From NCBI RefSeq assembly GCF_900141805.1, contig NZ_FQYN01000004.1, positions 372,001-436,000 of the forward strand: a stretch of 64,000 nucleotides of DNA, written 5' to 3'. A model generated the notes under the pieces. It saw nothing but the letters and a program-made list of their open reading frames with translations, was not told where the DNA came from and did no database searches. A program made the position numbers and the translations under genes. Source of the DNA: Hymenobacter daecheongensis DSM 21074 (GTDB lineage Bacteria > Bacteroidota > Bacteroidia > Cytophagales > Hymenobacteraceae). Below, in pieces: positions 41,820-49,652 of the stretch (position 1 is its first letter; each line of letters begins with the position of its first letter).

Positions 41820-41962
41820 ATTTTTTGATGTGCTTATGTGCTGATGGGGTAATGTGCTATTGTTGGCTTTCGGCTGGTGCTTTAGTGGGCTTCTGGTTCA
41901 ATCTCAGAGCGGCGGTGTGTCCATTGACACATCATCTCACCAGCACATCAGCACATCACCCC
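41820..41962. repeat. Imperfect inverted array of GATGTGCT units
   Basis: Units of type GATGTGCT/TATGTGCTGATG at about 41827-41855 face inverted AGCACATCAGCACATC at about 41938-41958, flanking a G/T-rich middle. The right arm reaches the 3' end of the radical SAM gene. Similar short-unit arrays flank other palindromes in the window (3549, 33700, 45551). Confidence 0.6.
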
Positions 41963-43221
41963 GCTTGGGCGAATAAATCGAGCTGCTGGGTGACGAGGGC
42001 GGAGCGGACGGAGCCCGCGCCGAACAGAATCTGGCGGCGGATGGCCTGCTCGTCGAGGTCACGGGCTTCGAGGGCCTGACCGCGGCAGGTGAGGAAGAAC
42101 TTGGCCCGTTTCAGCACCACCCCGAACTTGTGCAGATGATCCAGGGTGAGCGTGGTGAAGCGCCGGGCCGCCACAATGCGCTTGGCCGACCGCGCCCCCA
42201 CGCCGGGAATACGCAGAATCATCTCGTAGTCGGCAGTATTCACGTCGACCGGGAAAACGTGGCGGTTGCGCAGGGCCCAGGCCAGCTTGGGGTCAATTTC
42301 GAGGTCGAGGTAGGGATGCGCGGGGTCCAGGATTTCGTCGGCCTCGAAGCCGTAGAAGCGCATGAGCCAATCGGTCTGGTAGAGGCGGTGCTCCCGGATG
42401 ATGGGCGGCTGCGTGAGCTGGGGCAGGCGGGCATCGTCGGTGATGGGAATGTAGCCGGAGTAGTACACACGCTTCAGTCCGTAGCCTTTGTAGAGCGAGT
42501 CCGTGAGCTGGATGATCTGGTGGTCAGTTTCCGCCGAAGCGCCTACAATCAGCTGGGTGCTCTGGCCGGCGGTGGCAAACTGCGGCACTTTCTTGAACAA
42601 TGCCTTTTCCTCCTTATTCTGCCGGATTCCGTCTCGAATCTGGGCCATCGGGGTCAGAATCTCCTGGTAGTTTTTCTCGGGCGCGAGGTTCTGCAGCGCC
42701 ATTTCCGAGGGCAGCTCAATGTTCACGCTCAGGCGGTCGGCATACAGCGCGGCCTCCGAAATCAGCTCCTCGGAAGCACCCGGAATAGCTTTCACGTGAA
42801 TGTAGCCGTTGAATTTGTGCTCGGTGCGCAGCTTTTTCACAATGCGCACCAGGCGCTCCATCGTGTAGTCAGGCGAGGAGAAGATGCCGCTGCTCAGGAA
42901 CAGGCCCTCGATGTAGTTACGGCGGTAGAAGTTCATGGTCAGGTCCACTACTTCGTCCACGGTGAAGGCGGCGCGCTTCACGTCATTGGAGCGGCGCGAC
43001 ACGCAGTAGGCGCAGTCGAAGATGCAGTGGTTGGTAAGCAGAATCTTGAGCAGACTCACGCAGCGGCCGTCTTCGGTGTAGCTGTGGCAGATGCCCATGC
43101 CCTCGGCATTGCCCAGGCCGCGGTTCTCGTTTTTGCGCTTGCCCCCGCTGCTCGAGCACGACACGTCGTACTTGGCCGCATCGGCTAATATACTTAGCTT
43201 TTCCTGAATCCGCTCGTTCAT
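41956..43221 (-). CDS. TIGR03916-type radical SAM protein, putative DNA modification/repair
   Basis: A 421-residue radical SAM protein. The cluster motif C66-x3-C70-x2-C73 is in LTNHCIFDCAYCVSRRSND. The family-specific N-terminus AKYDVSCSSSG and GICHSYTEDGRCVSLLKILL (extra Cys C22, C45, C54) precedes it. Later come FYRRNYIEGLFLSSGIF, GYIHVKAIPGASEELI and SVNIELPSE. A helix-hairpin-helix (about 345-375: LRIPGVGARSAKRI) ends the protein and implies DNA binding. This matches the TIGR03916 family, always paired with the TIGR03915/TIGR03914 proteins and suspected in DNA modification or repair; the partner is at 38599-39549. Reaction unknown. Confidence 0.93.
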   Translation of the reverse strand: MNERIQEKLSILADAAKYDVSCSSSGGKRKNENRGLGNAEGMGICHSYTEDGRCVSLLKILLTNHCIFDCAYCVSRRSNDVKRAAFTVDEVVDLTMNFYRRNYIEGLFLSSGIFSSPDYTMERLVRIVKKLRTEHKFNGYIHVKAIPGASEELISEAALYADRLSVNIELPSEMALQNLAPEKNYQEILTPMAQIRDGIRQNKEEKALFKKVPQFATAGQSTQLIVGASAETDHQIIQLTDSLYKGYGLKRVYYSGYIPITDDARLPQLTQPPIIREHRLYQTDWLMRFYGFEADEILDPAHPYLDLEIDPKLAWALRNRHVFPVDVNTADYEMILRIPGVGARSAKRIVAARRFTTLTLDHLHKFGVVLKRAKFFLTCRGQALEARDLDEQAIRRQILFGAGSVRSALVTQQLDLFAQAG

Positions 43222-43359
43222 CTGGCGCTGTTTACGGCTTAAAAATAGTTGCCTGGTTTGGATTTAGCAACCTATTGTTAAGCTAATTTTTTTAGGAAAA
43301 GTTTCTTGTGCGGATGAGATATTTGGTTGAGTCGCCGTAAAATGGTGTCGCCAAAAGAA

Positions 43360-43519
43360 CTGTCATCCTGAGCAGAGCGAAGGACCTTCCTCCGTTAGGT
43401 AACAAACCTTTTGAAATGAGCAGAGCCCTTTACTATCTCGCGTGGCAAAGGGCTTTGTGCGTTGAAAGACAGGAGCAGTAAACTGTGCGGAAGGTCCTTC
43501 GCTCTGCTCAGGATGACAG
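43360..43519. repeat. Palindromic repeat with 29-bp perfect arms and 102-base loop
   Basis: CTGTCATCCTGAGCAGAGCG... (43360-43388) exactly complements 43491-43519. It belongs to the GTCATCCTGAGC/GAAGGACCTT family but has AGAGCG instead of TTGCG in the arms. The 102-base loop contains its own stem (AGCCCTTT with AAAGGGCT). Confidence 0.92.
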
Positions 43520-43562
43520 GCAAGCGCCCTACCAGCGCTTGCGGCTGCGGGCCGGCAAATCG

Positions 43563-43570
43563 TACCTTGC
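43563..43570 (+). promoter_or_regulatory. Possible -7 element (TACCTTGC)
   Basis: The same octamer as before pbpC, 62 bases before the ATG of the Omp85-like gene. Confidence 0.35.
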
Positions 43571-43632
43571 GGCTTATCGTTCCGGCCGCCGTGGTTGCAC
43601 TTGCCGCGTGGCCGTTGTGTTGGGTATTTTTG

Positions 43633-45549
43633 ATGATGTTTCGCCTTGGTCCTGCTTCGTTGCTCCGACGCTGCTGCCGGCTGGTAGCCGCGCTGCTATG
43701 CATGGCCGGCGCGGCGCGGGCGCAGCAGCCTACCCGGCCCGTCATCACCGACTCGGCCCGCACCCAGCCCGAAACGCGCCGCGACTCGCTGCGCCGCCGC
43801 TTCGATGAGGAAAAAGTGCTGCTGGGCCTGAAAAACTATACCCGCCGCAAAACCATTGCCGGCAAGGCCGCTTCGGCCATCTTCAACTTCACGGCCCGCA
43901 GCGAAGACCGCGCCGGCCTCGATGCCCAGCTACTCGACCGGCAGTTCGACCAGCACAACTACAAGGTCATCCGAACCATCAGCATCAGCACGCTCGATGC
44001 TTTCGGCTACAGCATCAGCGACCCGCTACGGCAGCCCAAAAACATCCTGGAAAAGAGCGCCAACGCCCTGCACATCAAAACCGTGCGCACGCGGGTGCGG
44101 CAGGTGCTGCTGTTTCGGCTGGGCGAGGAGCTGCAGCCCCAGGCCCTGGCCGAGTCGGAGCGTCTGCTGCGCCAAACGCCTGAGATTCTGGATGCCCGCG
44201 TGTTTGTGAACGAGGCCACCACCAACCAGGACAGCGTCGATATTCAGATCATTACCAAAGACCTGTTCAGCATCGGCGGCTCCATTCAGCTGCGCGATGT
44301 GGGAGCCGGCGTGGTGGCCCTGCGCGACGTGAACTTTCTGGGCCAGGGCCACCAGTTTCGCAACCGCCTGGAATACGGCCGCACCGAGCCCCAGAGCTGG
44401 AGCTACGAAGGCAGCTACGTGGTGCCGTTTCGCCACTTCGTGAATGCCCAGGCCACCTACCGCAACACGTACCAGTACCGCGAAACCGGCCTGTCGGCGG
44501 CACGCGGGTTTTATTCGGTGAATACCAAATACGCCGGCGCGGCCTCCTTCAACATGATTGATAGGGGCATAACCATTGCCGTGCCCGCCCCCGGCGAGCC
44601 CTACGTGTTTGAGCCCCTGCGCTACAACGTGCAGGATGTGTGGGTGGGCCGCGCCCTGCACCTGCGCAGCTACGACCTGGGCTACGAAAACCCCGGGCGC
44701 CTCATCGTGTCGGCCCGCACCATCAACACCGATTTTCTGGTGCGCCCCGACCCGGGCTTTGTCGATAATATGCTGATGCTGGGCACCGTGGGCTACAGCG
44801 TGCGCCGCTACTACAAAGACAAATATTTGTTCGGCTTCGGCCGCACCGAAGACGTGCCCGCCGGCTCGCTCCTGAGCCTGACGGCCGGCTACGAGCGCAA
44901 CTCCTTAGACAACCGCCGCTACTACGCCCTGCGGGCCTCCACGGCCGGCTACAGCGTGCGCAGCGGCTACCTGTACCTCAGCGGCGAGTTTGGCAGCTAC
45001 GTGCGCACCCGCGACAACGACTGGCAGCAGGGCCTGCTGCGCACCGAGCTGCTCTACTTCACCCGCCTCTACCACACCGGCAACTGGCAGTGGCGGCACT
45101 TCTTCTGGAACCGCTCCGTCATCGGCTTCAACCGGCGCCCCGGCGAGCAGCTGCTGGCCATTGATGGCGAGCGGGGCCTGCGCGGCTTTCAGCCCGAAAC
45201 CGACCTGCGCGGCACCAGCCGGTTTGTGATTAACTACGAGGCCACCGTGTTTACGCCTGTGTCGCTGCTGGGCTTCCGCATGGCGGCCGTGGGCTTTCTG
45301 GATGCGGCCTGGCTGGCCACCAGGCCCGGTCGCGAGCTGCCCTTCCGCCAAACGCCCTACAGCGGCGTGGGCCTGGGCCTGCGCTTCCGCAACGAGTACA
45401 CCGCCATCCGCACGGTGCAGATTCTGCTGGGCTTCTATCCGCGCGGCCAGAACTCGCCCAACGGCATCCGCATCTTCGAAAGCGCCCGCCCTTACTATGA
45501 TTTCAGCGACTTCAGCTTCGACCAGCCCGGCACGGCGCGGTATGAGTAG
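43633..45549 (+). CDS. Omp85-like outer-membrane protein (POTRA plus barrel)
   Basis: A 638-residue outer-membrane protein. I choose ATG 43633, which gives a signal peptide (MMFRLGPASLLRRCCRLVAA, ending ARAQQ). A POTRA-like segment follows (about 125-195: ALAESERLLRQTPEILDARV, SVDIQIITKDLFSIGGS). The long C-terminal part is barrel-like with many alternating aromatic strands (NFLGQGHQFRNRLEY, GLGLRFRNEYTAIRTVQILL). It resembles the Omp85/surface-antigen superfamily (BamA/TamA relatives), but it is shorter and not BamA itself. Possible role in assembly or export of outer-membrane or surface proteins. Confidence 0.75.
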   Translation: MMFRLGPASLLRRCCRLVAALLCMAGAARAQQPTRPVITDSARTQPETRRDSLRRRFDEEKVLLGLKNYTRRKTIAGKAASAIFNFTARSEDRAGLDAQLLDRQFDQHNYKVIRTISISTLDAFGYSISDPLRQPKNILEKSANALHIKTVRTRVRQVLLFRLGEELQPQALAESERLLRQTPEILDARVFVNEATTNQDSVDIQIITKDLFSIGGSIQLRDVGAGVVALRDVNFLGQGHQFRNRLEYGRTEPQSWSYEGSYVVPFRHFVNAQATYRNTYQYRETGLSAARGFYSVNTKYAGAASFNMIDRGITIAVPAPGEPYVFEPLRYNVQDVWVGRALHLRSYDLGYENPGRLIVSARTINTDFLVRPDPGFVDNMLMLGTVGYSVRRYYKDKYLFGFGRTEDVPAGSLLSLTAGYERNSLDNRRYYALRASTAGYSVRSGYLYLSGEFGSYVRTRDNDWQQGLLRTELLYFTRLYHTGNWQWRHFFWNRSVIGFNRRPGEQLLAIDGERGLRGFQPETDLRGTSRFVINYEATVFTPVSLLGFRMAAVGFLDAAWLATRPGRELPFRQTPYSGVGLGLRFRNEYTAIRTVQILLGFYPRGQNSPNGIRIFESARPYYDFSDFSFDQPGTARYE

Positions 45550-45550
45550 G

Positions 45551-45736
45551 GTGGTGAAATTGTGAAGGGTGAAGTTGGCTGTACTCCTGCGCTCAGCGAA
45601 GGACCTCTACTGCAATGGCAATTATGTTGACAACGAAGTGGAGGAGGTCCTTCGCCGAGCGTAGCAGGACAGGCTGGCTTTAAGGTTACCTTTGCCTGTC
45701 CCAAATCACAATTTTACAATCTCACAACTTCACCTC
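45551..45736. repeat. Composite inverted repeat upstream of cvfB
   Basis: An outer layer of GTGAAATTGTGA/TCACAACTTCAC-type units (45551-45577 and 45706-45734) encloses a diverged core: CTCCTGCGCTCAGCGAAGG... (from 45584) and its imperfect reverse complement ending near 45671. The 37-base loop shares TGCAATGG with the 33197 element. Less perfect than the others, so probably older. The right side includes the cvfB promoter-like TACCTTTG. Confidence 0.7.
45687..45694 (+). promoter_or_regulatory. -7 promoter element (TACCTTTG) for cvfB
   Basis: An exact TAnnTTTG, 43 bases before the ATG at 45737. Confidence 0.5.
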
Positions 45737-46573
45737 ATGCTTGCGCTCGGCGATTTTAACGAACTGGAAGTAGCCCGCGCGGTGGACTTCGGCCTCTACC
45801 TCACCTCCGATGACGGCGACCTGCTGCTGCCGGGCAAATACGTGCCTGAAGGCACCCAGATCGGCGACCGGCTGCGCGTGTTCGTGTACCGTGATTCCGA
45901 AGACCGCCTCATTGCCACCACCCTGGAGCCGCTGGCCCGCGTAAACCAGTTTGCCGCCCTCACCGTGCGCGATGTGTCGCAGGTGGGCGCTTTTCTGGAG
46001 TGGGGGCTGGAAAAAGACCTGCTGCTGCCCTACCGCAACCAGCACCGCGACCTGCGCCCCGGCCAGCGCGTGACGATTTTCGTGTATCTCGACGACACCT
46101 CCGACCGCATCGTGGCCAGCGCCAAGTGGGAGCGGTATCTGCCCGATGCCCCCTTTCCCGGCCAGGCCGGCGACGCGGTGGCCCTGTTTGTGGCCGATGA
46201 AACCGACCTGGGCTACAAGGTGATTGTGGATGGCCTGTACCAGGGTTTGCTGTACCATAACGAAGTATTCCGGCCGCTGCGCCTGGGCGACACGCCCACC
46301 GGCTACGTGCGTCAGGTGCGCCCCGATGGCAAGCTCGACATCAGCCTGCAGAAGGCCGGCTACGACGAAGCTCTCGATGCCGCCGACACGCTGCTAGCGG
46401 CCCTGCGCACCGGCGGCGGCACGCTCCCGCTTTCTGACAAAAGCGAGCCGGACGATATTTACCGCCGCCTGGGCATGAGCAAGAAAGTGTTCAAAAAGGC
46501 CTTGGGCACGCTCTACAAGCGCGGTCTGGTGCAGCTGCTGCCTACCGAAACGCGGCTGCTGAGCGGAGAATAG
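45737..46573 (+). CDS. cvfB: CvfB/YitL-type S1 RNA-binding protein
   Basis: A 278-residue protein from ATG 45737; the earlier start at 45692 lies inside the promoter/repeat. The arrangement matches CvfB (YitL): tandem S1-like OB domains (LYLTSDDGDLLLPGKYVPEG; FLEWGLEKDLLLPYRNQH; the third at about 140-200 with KVIVDGLYQGLLYHNEVF), then a C-terminal winged helix (SDKSEPDDIYRRLGMSKKVF and LGTLYKRGLVQLL). CvfB-family proteins bind RNA and affect virulence or gene expression in Firmicutes; the role here is unknown. Nothing unusual in the sequence. Confidence 0.92.
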   Translation: MLALGDFNELEVARAVDFGLYLTSDDGDLLLPGKYVPEGTQIGDRLRVFVYRDSEDRLIATTLEPLARVNQFAALTVRDVSQVGAFLEWGLEKDLLLPYRNQHRDLRPGQRVTIFVYLDDTSDRIVASAKWERYLPDAPFPGQAGDAVALFVADETDLGYKVIVDGLYQGLLYHNEVFRPLRLGDTPTGYVRQVRPDGKLDISLQKAGYDEALDAADTLLAALRTGGGTLPLSDKSEPDDIYRRLGMSKKVFKKALGTLYKRGLVQLLPTETRLLSGE

Positions 46574-46684
46574 CCCAAACTGAATTCTTGGGCTCCGGTT
46601 TCATTCCTGGGCGGCATTCCTGCGTATGCAACTGTCGGGCTGGCTGCTTTTCGGCCGGCCCGCCTACTCCGCACCAGCGCACCT

Positions 46685-47365
46685 ATGAAACTCAACAAAA
46701 CCGCTCTCATTGCCGGAGCCAGCGGCCTGATTGGCAGCCAGCTGCTGCCCCTGCTCCTGGCTTCCGACCGCTATTCCAAAGTCATTGCCGTAGGCCGCCG
46801 CCCCGTGCCGCACGTGCACCCCAAGCTGGAGCAGCGCGTGCTGGAGCTGGACTGCCTGGAGGAGCACCGCCTGTCTTTGATTGCCGACGACGTGTTTTGC
46901 TGCCTGGGCACTACCATGCGGCAGGCGGGCTCCAAAACGGCTTTTTACAAGGTCGATTACTTATATGTGGTGAAGCTGGCCGCCGTGACGGCCGCCAACT
47001 TCGCGGCGCAGTTCATGGTCGTGTCGTCGATGGGGGCCGATTCGGACTCGCGCATCTATTACAACCATGTGAAGGGCGAGATGGAAAAGGCCGTGCGCCA
47101 GACACCGTTTCGGGCCATCCATATTTTTCGGCCGTCGCTGCTGCTCGGCGAGCGGGGCGAAAAGCGGAGCGGCGAGCAGTTTGCCGCCGTTTTGCTGCGG
47201 CTGCTGAACCCCGTGCTGGTGGGGCCGCTGCGCAAATACCGGGCGGTGCCGGCCGCCACGGTGGCCCGCGCCATGCTGCTGGCTGCCGAAGACGATGGCG
47301 GCGGCGTGCGCGTGCATTTGTCCGATGAAATAGCGGCGGCCCACGCGCCGATGCGCAAGGTTTAG
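46685..47365 (+). CDS. NAD(P)-binding SDR, HTATIP2-like
   Basis: A 226-residue atypical short-chain dehydrogenase. The N-terminal dinucleotide-binding loop is ALIAGASGLIG, with a following VIAVGRRP. The strand-4 region FCCLGTTMRQAGSKTAFYKV is typical of the HTATIP2/TIP30 and YbjT-like NAD(P)-binding proteins. VSSMGAD and YNHVKGEMEK supply the Ser and the Tyr-x3-Lys. The C-terminal half, with IHIFRPSLLLG and the VAAATVA-like segment, is usual. Function unknown: it may be a reductase or a redox-sensing regulator. Separate from cvfB by 111 bases. Confidence 0.9.
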   Translation: MKLNKTALIAGASGLIGSQLLPLLLASDRYSKVIAVGRRPVPHVHPKLEQRVLELDCLEEHRLSLIADDVFCCLGTTMRQAGSKTAFYKVDYLYVVKLAAVTAANFAAQFMVVSSMGADSDSRIYYNHVKGEMEKAVRQTPFRAIHIFRPSLLLGERGEKRSGEQFAAVLLRLLNPVLVGPLRKYRAVPAATVARAMLLAAEDDGGGVRVHLSDEIAAAHAPMRKV

Positions 47366-47376
47366 TGGGAGTTGCT

Positions 47377-47384
47377 TACTTTTG
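47377..47384 (+). promoter_or_regulatory. -7 promoter element (TACTTTTG)
   Basis: An exact TAnnTTTG, 35 bases before the ATG of the small barrel gene at 47420 and 11 bases past the SDR gene stop. Confidence 0.5.
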
Positions 47385-47419
47385 TCCTACTTCTCATTTC
47401 TCTTACCAGCAGTTGGCTT

Positions 47420-48007
47420 ATGAAGCGTTTTTGTTTTCCTTTTCTCTTTTTGCTCCTCCTGCTGCCAGGCCTGGCGGCTAACGCCCAATCTAAAAAGAAG
47501 AGCAGTGGCGGCGGTGGCAGCAGTTCGGGCTACGGCACGGGCATTGGTCTGCGCGGCGGCGGCTACTCCTCGGGGCTTACCATCAAGCACTTTTTGAGCG
47601 GCAAAAACGGCGTGGCGCTGGAAGCCCTGGTCACGACGGAGTACAAAGCCAAAGGTGTGCGCCTCACCCTGCTGGGCGAGAAGCATAAGAGCGTGGCCGA
47701 CGTGAAAGGCCTGCAGTTCTACTACGGGGCCGGCTTCCACGCGGGTTCCTATCAGGGCCGCTACTACTTCGCCGATCAGCGCTACTACTACAAAGGCCGC
47801 AAGGGCGACATCTACGTCATCCGCGACTACCGCTACGACGAGGAATCCTACATTGCCGTAGGGGCCGACCTGATTCTGGGCCTGGAGTACAAGCTGCAGG
47901 ACCTGCCTTTCGTGGTAGGCGTCGATTACAAGCCTTTCTTCGAAGTGTTTAACGGCTACACCGGCTTCTACAACGATGCTGCCGTGAGCCTGCGCTTCAC
48001 GTTCTAA
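47420..48007 (+). CDS. Small outer-membrane beta-barrel protein
   Basis: A 195-residue protein from ATG 47420, chosen for its signal peptide (MKRFCFPFLFLLLLLPGLAA, cleavage NAQ). A short Ser/Gly/Lys linker follows, then about eight alternating strands with Gly/Tyr/Phe (LRGGGYSSGLTIKHFL, LQFYYGAGFHAGSYQ, ADLILGLEYKLQD, DAAVSLRFTF ending in F). This fits a small OmpA/PorT-type barrel. Function unknown. An A+T-rich gap and a terminator follow. Confidence 0.82.
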   Translation: MKRFCFPFLFLLLLLPGLAANAQSKKKSSGGGGSSSGYGTGIGLRGGGYSSGLTIKHFLSGKNGVALEALVTTEYKAKGVRLTLLGEKHKSVADVKGLQFYYGAGFHAGSYQGRYYFADQRYYYKGRKGDIYVIRDYRYDEESYIAVGADLILGLEYKLQDLPFVVGVDYKPFFEVFNGYTGFYNDAAVSLRFTF

Positions 48008-48303
48008 CGAATTTCATTCTGGCCGGACCACTATCCGGCTACTTCCTTACTACTTCTTCTTAGGCCCGGCTGGAGCGATGCTCCGGCCGGGCTTTTTTTC
48101 GTCCGTGCTGGTACGGATGCACCACTACGGGCCAGTACGGATGGCAACGGCCCAACTACTAAGTGCTACCACTGAATTTGCACCATTATTAATAATAGTC
48201 AAATTTAATATTGCAATCGTTATATTTTATACTGTGCTTAGCCTGCCTGCTCCAAGAAATGAGCCTGCCGGAGTTCCGCTTTTTCACCTAACCCTCCCAA
48301 CGC
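48008..48303. other. Intergenic region of 296 bases
   Basis: A terminator at 48064-48099, then an A+T-rich stretch near 48180-48240 with ATATTTTATACTGTG that likely holds the promoter of the downstream surface-protein cluster. The open frame that extends the beta-helix gene backward across this region is not credible. Confidence 0.55.
48064..48099 (+). terminator. Rho-independent terminator
   Basis: GCCCGGCTGGAGC pairs with GCTCCGGCCGGGC (one bulge) around GAT, followed by TTTTTTTC. It lies 57 bases after the small barrel gene. Confidence 0.88.
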
Positions 48304-48522
48304 ATGAAAAATCATCTACTGCTCCCGCAGTTTGCTCGGCAGTGCCGACGAGCTGTGGTGTTGGCCGCTCTGTGTCTGGGTGCGGCCGGCCTGGCCCAGG
48401 CGCAGGCCCCCGGCGACGGCGGCCCCGGCCCCAACGCGGAAAACGTGCCCATCGATGGCGGTGTCTCGCTGCTTTTGGCGGCGGGCGCGGCTTATGGTTT
48501 GCGCCGCCTGCGCCGGCGCTGA
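48304..48522 (+). CDS. PID-CTERM sorting-domain mini-protein
   Basis: A 72-residue protein with an N-terminal membrane/signal segment (AVVLAALCLGAAGLAQAQ), a Pro/Gly-rich linker and the C-terminal tripartite motif VPIDGGVSLLLAAGAAYGLR followed by RLRRR: a conserved P-I-D-G-G, a hydrophobic helix and a basic tail. This is the PID-CTERM signal of Bacteroidota, thought to be read by an exosortase-like or similar processing enzyme. The bulk of the protein is only signal plus sorting tail, so it is probably a small surface-anchored or cleaved peptide. It is first in a run of three surface-protein genes. Confidence 0.75.
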   Translation: MKNHLLLPQFARQCRRAVVLAALCLGAAGLAQAQAPGDGGPGPNAENVPIDGGVSLLLAAGAAYGLRRLRRR

Positions 48523-48581
48523 TAGCGCGCCCTACCCCCTACTCTTTCGGCTTTCCTCTTCAACCTTTTCTGCCAGCATCT

Positions 48582-49622
48582 ATGAAAAACCTCTTCTGTT
48601 CCCTGCTCGCTCTGCTGCTCATGGGCGCTACGGCCCTCACCACCCAGGCCCAGACCACCCGCCGCTGCAACAATTCCGGTATCACCGGGGCCAACATCTA
48701 TACCACCCTGCAGGCTGCCCACGATGCAGCCAGCAACGGCGACTTTATCTACCTGGAGCCGACGGACCTTACGTATGGCAACCTGAATTGTACCAAGCGG
48801 CTGACTATTATCGGCAGTGGCTATTTCCTGGACCAGAATCCGGGGCTGCAGCTGACCGACAAGGAATCAATAACAGGGGTGGTTACCTTCAATACCGGCA
48901 GCGCCAGCTCGCGCATTATGGGCTGTTATATCAATAGCACCCTTTCCGTGGTAGCGAATGACGTGATAGTAGAGCGTAACAGAATATCGACTACCTACAT
49001 CGGCTATAATGGTCAGACGGGAGCTACTGCTACGATCAGCAACACCATAATCAGGCATAACTATTTTGAAGCCAGTCTGAACATCTACCCTAGCAGCCCC
49101 AATACCGTCAGCAACGTCAACATCTCCAATAACATCATTATCGGTGGCCTTGGCTCTTCAGGTCAGTATACTGGTATGAGCGACATCATCATCGCTCATA
49201 ATGTCATTGGCAACTTGGCGGGCAACAGTTTCTCGGGTATCAATCTTGATAACGCCGTTATCAAGAACAATATAATGACCTACACTAGCACTGGTGCCAA
49301 CTTCAACCCGCGCAACAACTCCTACAGCTACAACATCAGCGGCAATGCCGCATTTGGCACTGCCAACGGCAACCAGCAGAACATCTCGCCCAGCGCCATG
49401 TTCGTGGGCGGCACGGCCTCCACAGATGGGGCTTTCCAGCTGAAAGCGGCCCCGAACCCGGCCATCGGTACCGGCGATAATGGCGCGAGCCTGGGAGCTT
49501 TTGGCGGGCCGAATCCTTACCGCATTGCGGGCATTCCGAGCGTGCCGACCATTTACCAGTTCAACCAGTCGGTGTCGGGCAATACGCTCAACGCCACCAT
49601 CAGCACCCGGTCCAATAATTAG
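48582..49622 (+). CDS. Secreted right-handed beta-helix protein
   Basis: A 346-residue protein; ATG 48582 gives a signal peptide (MKNLFCSLLALLLMGATALT, cleaved near TQAQ). Mature residues 25-300 form Asn/Ile/Ser-rich parallel-beta-helix coils (VIVERNRISTTYIGY, NTIIRHNYFEASLNIY, NVNISNNIIIGG, AVIKNNIMTYTS), as in pectate-lyase-like repeats. Catalytic residues of known lyases cannot be placed. Codon composition in the helix part looks lower in G+C than the flanks. It lies 59 bases after the mini-protein gene. There is no T9SS tail, so it may be secreted or held by partners. Confidence 0.82.
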   Translation: MKNLFCSLLALLLMGATALTTQAQTTRRCNNSGITGANIYTTLQAAHDAASNGDFIYLEPTDLTYGNLNCTKRLTIIGSGYFLDQNPGLQLTDKESITGVVTFNTGSASSRIMGCYINSTLSVVANDVIVERNRISTTYIGYNGQTGATATISNTIIRHNYFEASLNIYPSSPNTVSNVNISNNIIIGGLGSSGQYTGMSDIIIAHNVIGNLAGNSFSGINLDNAVIKNNIMTYTSTGANFNPRNNSYSYNISGNAAFGTANGNQQNISPSAMFVGGTASTDGAFQLKAAPNPAIGTGDNGASLGAFGGPNPYRIAGIPSVPTIYQFNQSVSGNTLNATISTRSNN

Positions 49623-49652
49623 GGTGGGCTCCGGCTTCCTTCCTTTTTTCTG

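Larger units (their letters stand above)
43222..43632. other. Intergenic region of 411 bases with palindrome and promoter
   Basis: The gap between the divergent radical SAM and Omp85-like genes. It contains the 29-base-arm palindrome at 43360-43519 and TACCTTGC at 43563. The frame of the downstream gene is open back to 43462, but that part includes the repeat and is not credible coding sequence. Confidence 0.6.

Noticed and set aside
43462..43632. Upstream extension of the Omp85-like frame
   Set aside because: Reads through the palindromic repeat and the promoter-like motif; the signal peptide begins at 43633.
43395..43763. 122-residue open frame on the minus strand
   Set aside because: Lies on the palindrome loop and antisense to the Omp85-like gene.
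48078..48581. Upstream extension of the beta-helix gene frame
   Set aside because: It would cross the terminator, the spacer and the PID-CTERM gene; the signal peptide at 48582 marks the true start.
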